Shown: in pieces, positions 57,547-64,000 of the stretch
How the letters are laid out: every line of letters begins with the position of its first letter
How positions within the stretch are numbered: the first letter of the stretch is position 1
Assembly (NCBI GenBank): GCA_009733775.1
Contig: WOGZ01000027.1
Coordinates: 1 to 64,000, forward strand
Length of the DNA stretch: 64,000 bases
Origin: Alectoria sarmentosa
Taxonomy: Eukaryota > Ascomycota > Lecanoromycetes > Lecanorales > Parmeliaceae
Direction: 5' to 3'
Translations under genes and position numbers: made by a program
Notes under the pieces: model-generated
The model's input: the letters and a program-made list of their open reading frames with translations, nothing else
Databases searched by the model: none
What the model was told of the DNA's origin: nothing

Positions 57547-58199
57547 GCCTGATATGTCCATGGTCTACTCTGCTCTGCTGCTTCGGTAGCTGGCAATTGT
57601 ACACTGCTGTCTTGAGGTTGGACAGATTCCTTCGGAGAGATTGATTGGCTTTTGAAATTTGAGTAGGTAGCATTGGATCTGACAAGAATAAAGTCCCTCT
57701 GATCAAAGGCTTTAAAGCACTATTCGCTAGACTATTCCCGGGGGCATGTCCGATCAATTTGACCCTTTTTCTCTTTCTCTCTTGTCCTTCTCCTCTCTTG
57801 CTCTGTTGCTCTTTTTCTCTTTCTCCTTCGGTTCGATCAACCTTTCGTAGTTCTTAGTGCATTCTAAAGTTCCAAAGTCTAGACCGCCATGGTCCAAATC
57901 GCTGAGAACGAATCGAGCGCAGATCTGCGGTTACGTAAGCCAGGAAGAGATGCAATTCGTAAAATTTCTTACTTTCTCTCCAAAACTTTCCCCTTCTCTT
58001 CACTTCTTTGCTCTCTTACTTTCCGCTTGGCCGGGGAGATGTTTCCTTCTGACATCACAGCTATGCCTCGACTACATCATACTCATAGCCGGCTGGCATC
58101 TCTCTGTGGGGTGCGCCAGACGAAAAAGCCAATTGGTTGATTGCTTATAACCTTTCTCTCCCCATTTTCCTACATACACAGTCACACATTACATACAAG
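57547..58199. other. Upstream region of the glutathione S-transferase gene
   Basis: Contains a frame with excellent start context (ACCGCCATGG at 57889) coding 83 residues from MVQIAENESSADLRL. It could be an upstream open frame or a leader exon ending near GTAAGCC. No family is recognised. Long CT-rich tracts lie at 57,760-57,830. Confidence 0.4.
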
Positions 58200-58942
58200 A
58201 TGCCTACCACAAAGCGCTGCGGCACCGAAACCGTGGGCAACAAAGCCATAGGCGGCGTTCCCAATATCCACTACTTTGATTTCAAATCCCGTGGCCGCGG
58301 TCAGGTCGTTCGCCTCATGTGGGAAGATGCCGGCATCGCCTATGATGACACACGCTACAGCTTTGAGGAATACCCCGGCTACAAGAAGACTTGCATCACG
58401 GAGATGAACCCGACGACCAATATCCCTGTGGTTGAATTGAATGGAAGGATCTTGACGCAGAGCTATGCAATATTGAGGCATTTCGCACGGCAGCTGGGAC
58501 GTTATGATGGAGAGACTGAGGAGGAGAAGTACTGGGCTGATGCGATGTGCGATATCGTAATCGACTGTTACTCGACCTCAAGTCTTATCTGCAAAGTATT
58601 CGCTAAAGACAGGCAGGGCGCTCTCTCTTCATCGAAGCCTTCTTTGCGGACAATATGGAAGAGACTTATCCCGAGCATCAAAGGACGGCGCGACCAAGGT
58701 TCCTGAAAGCTCTAGAGACGCATCTGAAGACACACGATCTGTCGACATCCGGGCCGTACATCACTGGGAAGGACATAACCTATGCGGATATGGTACTCTA
58801 TCAGATCTGCCATGATGAAAATCTGACGCAGGAGGGGGGGAAGGGGTTGAAGGATTATCCTAGGTTGGCCGAGCTGGTGGATGCAGTGGAGGCGAGGCCG
58901 AATGTGAAGACTTTCTTGCAGAGTGAGAGGTATTTAGGTTAA
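58200..58942 (+). CDS. Glutathione S-transferase
   Basis: Two exons (58200-58566, 58617-58942; 50-bp intron) give 230 residues. The N-terminal thioredoxin-like domain has IHYFDFKSRGRGQVVRLMWE, with a Tyr that could activate glutathione, and TTNIPVVELNGRILTQSYAI, with the cis-Pro and the glutathione-contacting QS pair. The all-helical C-terminal domain starts about residue 100; the junction restores CDIVIDWRSLFIEAFFADN. The layout is Sigma/Alpha-like. Expected role: cytosolic conjugation of glutathione to electrophiles. The first ATG after a clean pyrimidine-rich leader is used. Confidence 0.9.
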
Positions 58943-59703
58943 TGTGGCTCGGTCTGAATGGCAGCTTCTTGGGGATTCTGCGAACCTTGTCCTCGGACTC
59001 CGTACGTATCTGTGACTATCCGTGGCCAGCATTTGTGCGCGGATACTATCTCGCGTTGACGTTTGGGAATTACCGTTCACGTTACCGAGCGGACGCTGCT
59101 GGTCTGCGGAAGGAGCTTAGCTGAGCCAGTATGCCGATGCTGAAAATCTATCAATTCCGAATGGTCTCGCTCGTTGAGAGCTGGCGCTAGAGGAATTGAT
59201 AGGCGCGTATCTCTTTGTACTCGAGGCAGATGCTAACTGGTAGATACCCCCCCCCCCCCTTTTTTTTTGACACCACATTGATACTCTTGACTCAGTCTGC
59301 TATTGACTTCTTTGGCCCCAGCCAAAGGTTTGAGACCTTTCACAGGGGTGGGTAATTACTTCACCTGGGCGGGGATTTGCGTTTGCGTGGGTCTGAGATG
59401 GCAGAAAAAATGAGATTTTCCGGTAAGGCCATCTAGGGTAAGTACTACACTATGAGTCACGAGAAAATCTCGGTATATATTCTGCTCCATGCCCACCTGC
59501 ATGTTTTTGTCTTTGTGCTCGCCCATAAACTGTATTGCCTCTAGCCAAACCTTCCAAAAACAGAAGTCGCCACTTTGACAGATCGTAAGGGTAGCCGCCT
59601 TTGACACACACTTGGGTTTCGCAAAGCATTCGAAGACCCATCCTCATCCACAAACACTCGGCCATCTTGGAGCGAGACCGGTCTCCTGCATTTCGTGAAC
59701 CAG
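58943..59703. other. Intergenic region
   Basis: No gene recognised. A C13T9 homopolymer run lies at 59247-59268. Confidence 0.5.
59247..59268. repeat. C/T homopolymer run
   Basis: Thirteen C followed by nine T. Assembly length may be unreliable here. Confidence 0.85.
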
Positions 59704-61453
59704 ATGCCGTCCTTGAGGTTGGCTGTCCAAGCCGATCAAGCCCTAGTGTTGCCTCCCCTGCTTTTGGTCGCATACCTTCAGCATGTCAAGTCGGTAAATT
59801 CAATTTCAGTCAACTTCGAAAACGCGGCAGCAATCAACGATGATGGTGATATGGTAGCTTTCGACAATGGGAAAGGCTGGATCTCGGCTGACGCCGGTGT
59901 TCTTCCTTGCCTGATAGAGGTCTACGCTCTTGCTGAGCGCAGAGAAGGTGGAGCAGTAAGTAGCGACTTTCTCTCCGAAGCCTTTTCATAGACCTGATGC
60001 AGTCTCGACTAACATATCTTAGGTTAACGAGTGGGACCTCCTTGGCGCTGCCAATACTAAAGCCGACTTCACTACTCCCGACGTCAAACTGTTGAAGAGC
60101 GCAATGCGAGAGCTAGATGCCCATCTTACTCTGCGCTCGTATGTTGTTGGTAACTCATTGTCAGTCGCCGATGCTCTCATTTGGGGTGCTCTACGTGGGA
60201 ACAAGGTTGCATTTTCCATGATCAAGCGAAGCAAGAACAACATTAGTCGATGGTTCAGTTTCGTGGGATCGACCCATGAATGGATCGTCACTGCTGTGAC
60301 TAATTTCAATGCTATAGCACACCAGAAGCGCTCCCTGGCAAGTGCAAAGGGTGGTAGTTATGACATTGGTCTCGTTCAAGCGAAAGGCGGAGTAGTGACT
60401 CGATTTCCACCAGAGCCATCGGGCTTCCTCCACATTGGTCATGCCAAAGCCGCTTTGCTGAACGATTTCTTCGCGCATGACAAAGACGGTGGAACTCTGA
60501 TCTGCCGTTTCGATGACACCAACCCATCAAAAGAATCACAGGAGTTCGAGGATTCTATTACTTGGGATTTAGAGATGTTGAAGATCCATCCCGATAGGAT
60601 ATCGCACTCAAGCGACTTTTTCCCACAAATTTACGGGTATTGCATTGAACTATTGCGCAAAGGGGAAGCCTACGCCGACGATACCGAGAAAACGGTCATG
60701 AACCATGAGAGAAAGCACGGAATCGAAAGCAAGCGTCGTACAGCAAGGGTGACAGAGAGCCTCGCTCGTTTCGAGGAAATGAGGGTAGGATCTAAGGAGG
60801 GTACCCGATGGTGCATCCGAGCGAAAATCTCAATTGACAATGCCAACAAAGCGCTACGAGACCCTGTCATCTATCGCTGTCATCTTCAGCCTCATCATAG
60901 GACTGGCAATACCTGGAAGGCTTATCCAACCTACGATTTCTGTGCCCCAATCTTGGACTCCATCGAGGGTGTGACTCACGCTCTTCGAACGAACGAGTAT
61001 CGCGATCGAAACCCGCAATTCGTTTGGTTTCAGAAAGCTCTCGGACTTCGAGAAGTCGAGATTTTTGACTTTGCGCGAATGAATTTCATCCGAACTGTCC
61101 TATCGAAACGAAAGCTTGCCACAATTGTCGATAGTGGGGTCGTCTGGGGCTGGAACGACCCCAGAATGCCCACACTGCAGGGTATGCGGAGGCGAGGTAT
61201 GACGATAGATGCACTCCGGGAATTCATTATGAAGCAAGGACCGTCTCAGAACATCATCAATCAAGATTGGACCCAAATATGGGCAATCAACAAGAAACAT
61301 ATCGACCCATTGGCACCAAGACATACAGCTGTGACAAAAAACGGAATGGTAGAAGTGGTCATCAAAGGTGGGCGTGGAATGGCATACACCGAGGACAAGC
61401 CAAAGCACAGCAAGAATCCAGAGCTTGGGATCAAGAAGGTTGTTTACGGCTAA
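59704..61453 (+). pseudogene. Truncated cytosolic glutamyl-tRNA synthetase copy
   Basis: Two exons (59704-59955, 60023-61453; 67-bp intron) code 560 residues. The N-terminal GST-like domain (about 1-170) is followed by the class I catalytic core: FPPEPSGFLHIGHAKAAL with HIGH at about 221-224, FDDTNPSKE, HHRTGNTWKAYPTYDF, EGVTHALRTNEYRDRNPQF, and the KMSKS-equivalent VLSKRKL near 447. The frame then ends at an in-frame TAA (61451-61453), while matching sequence continues past it (IWIDQEDAKSFTEDEE, LMNWGNAIVRKIH) before similarity ends near 61,548. Most of the anticodon-binding domain is absent. Full-length fungal enzymes are normally well over 600 residues. It is probably a second, non-functional copy, but the catalytic half could still be expressed; a single-base sequencing error at the stop would not restore the missing end. 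Confidence 0.75.
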
Positions 61454-62234
61454 AAGATCTGGATCGACCAAGAAGATGCAAAGTCCTTTACTGAGGACGA
61501 AGAGATCACCTTGATGAATTGGGGCAATGCTATTGTGCGAAAGATACACTGGACGACGAATTCCTCGAAGAAGGCAGTGACCAGCCTTTGTTTGACGATA
61601 AGCCCGCAGTCATGTTTGAGATTCCCACGGGTAAGAGGAAGTAGTGTACAGTACTCAAGAGCTTGCAGTGACGCTCCGAAGTAAAGGATAGCCCTGGAAC
61701 AAGAAGCCACGTCCAGTGCATACCGATTCTCAATTTGTAGGATGCTTCCTCATCTCGAGCGTTGAAACGTCTAGTAAACTCTCTCTCTTGCTGATGCCGA
61801 GCTCCGTGCACCTCTCATCCACACGATTCGTCCCGCCCTCCATCCCTCCCACCTCGCTCAGTCTCTTCCTCCAGCATTTCCTTCTTCCTTTGCCATCCGC
61901 GATGCATTCGCAAGCCCCTACCTGCAGTGGAAGTAGCGATGCTATATCTGTACGCCCGATATGTGATTCCCTCGATCACGCCAAAGGATAGGAATTATGT
62001 CCAATGGATTTTTGAGGAGTGCATTCACTCCTTTCTGTCCAATGCCCATGTAGATCAAAGCACAGAATGCATTTTATTATATGGTTGCTTACAATCTACT
62101 TGAAGAGTGCAGGCGAAGCCGCAACCATGCTCTATAAAGAAAGAGAGATGCTCAAAAACCCCCAGACTCAAAAGATACCAACAACACCATTCTTAAAAAG
62201 AGTAATCCCCGGAACCAGCTTGAACGAATAGAAT
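61454..62234. other. Intergenic region with residual GluRS sequence
   Basis: The first about 95 bp continue the glutamyl-tRNA synthetase homology beyond its stop. The rest is without recognised genes. Confidence 0.5.
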
Positions 62235-62237
62235 GTT

Positions 62238-62244
62238 AAAAAAA
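62238..62244 (-). terminator. RNA polymerase III terminator
   Basis: Seven consecutive T on the minus strand, two bases after the predicted discriminator base of the tRNA-like gene. Confidence 0.5.
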
Positions 62245-62246
62245 GA

Positions 62247-62377
62247 CACTCACGGCGGGGCTCGAACCCGCAGCCTCCAGATATCACATAGAACTGGAAA
62301 TGAATCAGGGAATGATCCAGGCGATTGTGGGGAACTGAGAACTCACGTCTGATGCGCTACCACTGTAGGACATTAGT
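62247..62377 (-). tRNA. tRNA-like gene with ~58-nt intron
   Basis: Minus strand. The T arm is textbook: stem GCGGG/CCCGC around loop TTCGAGC. Acceptor strands ACTAATG and CGTGAGT pair at six of seven positions (one G-T). The A-box-like AGTGGTAGCGC and the anticodon stem TCAGA/TCTGG are present. The segment between the anticodon-stem halves is much too long and implies an intron of about 58 nt. Weak points: the D stem does not pair well, and no T33 can be placed with certainty, so I do not assign the anticodon. A T7 terminator follows immediately. It could be a real tRNA whose fold I have mis-assigned, or a tRNA pseudogene. Confidence 0.45.
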
Positions 62378-63000
62378 CATTCTGCAATTTGCGAAATCAT
62401 CAAGGGAAACTAACTTGCGCCACGCGAGCAGATCTGATCTATTAATAGAAGGCTTCTAGAATATGATATATCAACATAGTTGTTTGCTTGTAATACTATT
62501 CGAGCTGGTTTCACACATATATTCATTTATGGCTTGACAAAGAATAAAGCAAAAAGTCGCCGCTAGTAGCCGCGCTTCCAAAGAATATCGAGTATCGCCT
62601 CGTCGCCGTCAAAGACCTGCTCGACAGGAAAAGTGATAGTCTGCAGAGAAAGGCTCTAGGCCCAGGTTGGTCAGGTACATGCGGAACGTAACCTCGGTCT
62701 GAATGCGCCGCCAAGGGGAAAACAACAATTTGAGCTCACAGGGCGAACGATTGAAGAATTTCTAGATATCGCAATTGTGTGCTCAAGCAAAAGGCCCAGC
62801 CGTTAGATGCAGTTCCAACTGGGTTGTCAGCAAAGATTAATTACCCTGTGACTACTCTGTTCAGCATAGGGCCGACGAGTCGCATCCGTTCCACCGTTGC
62901 ATTTCCAATCCTCGACCACTGCTGCGATGCTTACCTTGAAGCGGCCCGTGTGACTTCAGAGAACTTCATGGCATTCCTCTACCGCCCATCCCTGCCAACC
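62378..63000. other. Intergenic region upstream of AIM11
   Basis: No gene recognised. An in-frame extension of AIM11 reaches back to 62779, but its peptide does not resemble the family. Confidence 0.5.
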
Positions 63001-63558
63001 ATGTCCAAACCGGAAACACCACAACGAACCGCCACCATTTCTTCCCCTGGCTCCCACAACCCGCTCCCCATCTTCCTGACCGGCGCCGCCCTCCTCACCC
63101 TGTCCTCCCTTCTAACGCGTCGCTCCCTCCGCCGTCAAAAGTCAATCATCCCGCGCTTCTACCACCCTTCCAACGCCCACCCGTCTTTGAAAATCAATGG
63201 CAGACTAGAGGCATACCAGGCGCTTGGTCTTGCTACCATTAACGTCGCGAGTTTCTTTGTGATGACGGGAGGGGGCTTGTTGTGGGCGTTTGATATTGGG
63301 AGTGTGGAGGAATTGAGGAGGAGGGTTGGAAGTGGGAAGGGGGCGGACGGGAAATGGAGGGGACGGGAGAAGAGGGATGAGGATGAGGAGGACGAATTTG
63401 AGAAATGGGTTGCTTCGTTCACTGGGAGGAAGAAAGGCGAGGAGAAGGAGGAGGAGAGGAGGTGGAGTGCTCGAGAACCTAATGAGGAACAGGCAAAGGA
63501 GAAGAGGTTTGCGGTGGTTGAGCCGCAGGCTACAAATGAGAGGGGGAAGCCAAGATGA
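63001..63558 (+). CDS. AIM11: Altered inheritance of mitochondria protein 11
   Basis: 185 residues from ATG 63001 (ACCATGTCC), chosen because family members begin a few residues before the first membrane helix; upstream ATGs add unrelated peptide. First helix: LPIFLTGAALLTLSSLLTRR. Then come SIIPRFYHPSNAHPSLKING and RLEAYQALGLATINVASFFV, and a second helix VMTGGGLLWAFDIGSVEELR. This order matches fungal AIM11, a small two-pass protein whose loss affects mitochondrial inheritance in yeast; its molecular role is unknown. The C-terminal third is a highly charged Glu/Lys/Arg tail. Confidence 0.85.
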   Translation: MSKPETPQRTATISSPGSHNPLPIFLTGAALLTLSSLLTRRSLRRQKSIIPRFYHPSNAHPSLKINGRLEAYQALGLATINVASFFVMTGGGLLWAFDIGSVEELRRRVGSGKGADGKWRGREKRDEDEEDEFEKWVASFTGRKKGEEKEEERRWSAREPNEEQAKEKRFAVVEPQATNERGKPR

Positions 63559-64000
63559 TGGTAAATGCTCTGTTGGTTCACATCTTGCAAAGATCTCGGC
63601 CTTGTCTGCCTACATGGTATCTGACTATAACAATCCTGTCGCAGGCCAGTCTTTTTCTTGTCTCCTAGACTTCTCACGATGATCGCTTGGCTGGTCTCTG
63701 CATCCGTTCGACTGCTTCAGGACATTTCGTCGCCAATGTTTTCATTATTTTGCCTGGCCTGTGACCGCTGAGAAGGTTTTGCAATAACAGCCTCTTGAAC
63801 CGGACCCATCGGGACAGGATACCATGCACGCAAGCCGTGTTGGTGGGAACAAGAGCGTTCGTCACCAGACTACTTGAGCAGCACCCCATCGATATAAGTC
63901 ATACCAGTTGGAACTCAAGCGCTCGAATCTCCAAACCGAATCAACTCGGGTAACACACCCCTAAACAACGCCATGTAAATACCGCTTCAAGCTATTCGAG
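63559..64000. other. 3' flank of AIM11 to window end
   Basis: No gene recognised; a 71-codon minus-strand frame (63674-63889) has no motif. Confidence 0.4.

Overview
This window looks like a chromosome segment of a filamentous ascomycete (Pezizomycotina), probably a Dothideomycete. Evidence: compact genes with short GT-AG introns (about 48-70 bp); fungal families such as the C-14 sterol reductase ERG24, AIM11, YAE1, DUF3074, a Zn2Cys6 factor and a DUF7580 protein; a long AT-rich block with the signature of repeat-induced point mutation (RIP); and an intron that belongs to a repeated, hairpin-forming family resembling the introner-like elements described from Dothideomycetes. The assignment is inference; no marker gene fixes the species.

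Layout. Bases 1 to about 12,200 are an AT-rich, gene-free block in which CpA/TpG is rare while CpG persists, as expected after RIP. Its repeats can still be read: a 3.36-kb unit bounded by 151-bp inverted arms (2560-5923); two dispersed repeat families; and a 926-bp non-autonomous DNA transposon with about 70-bp terminal inverted repeats and an 8-bp target duplication (8556-9481), inserted into one of those repeats. From about 12.2 to 19.3 kb lies a border zone with a DUF7580 gene, a broken NB-ARC (NLR-type) gene, one small hypothetical gene and about 2.9 kb of unrecognised sequence. From 19.3 to 64 kb the sequence is ordinary gene space.

Gene space in order: secreted alpha/beta hydrolase (+); cryptochrome/(6-4) photolyase (-); small hypothetical (-); Mrl1-like mannose-6-phosphate-receptor-domain protein (-); ERG24 (+); hypothetical (+); DUF3074 coiled-coil protein (+); TPR-DnaJ cochaperone (-); single-pass adhesin-like protein (-); F-box/2EXR-like hypothetical (-); SCO1 (-); large disordered coiled-coil protein (-); Zn2Cys6 factor (+); YAE1 (-); truncated MIT-domain gene (+); HerA/FtsK-like P-loop ATPase (+); glutathione S-transferase (+); truncated cytosolic glutamyl-tRNA synthetase copy (+); intron-containing tRNA-like locus (-); AIM11 (+). 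These are mostly unrelated housekeeping genes and do not form a metabolic cluster. SCO1 and AIM11 are mitochondrial, ERG24 is in sterol synthesis, and YAE1 belongs to cytosolic Fe-S/ribosome assembly in yeast.

The most notable item is a pair of 147-bp sequences that align without gaps at about 71% identity (hand count). One is exactly an intron of the adhesin-like gene (42663-42809); the other is a relic in unannotated sequence (25509-25655). Both carry the same imperfect hairpin at the same offset. Exon boundaries were inferred by eye from splice sites, reading frame and family conservation; each listed multi-exon model closes in frame.
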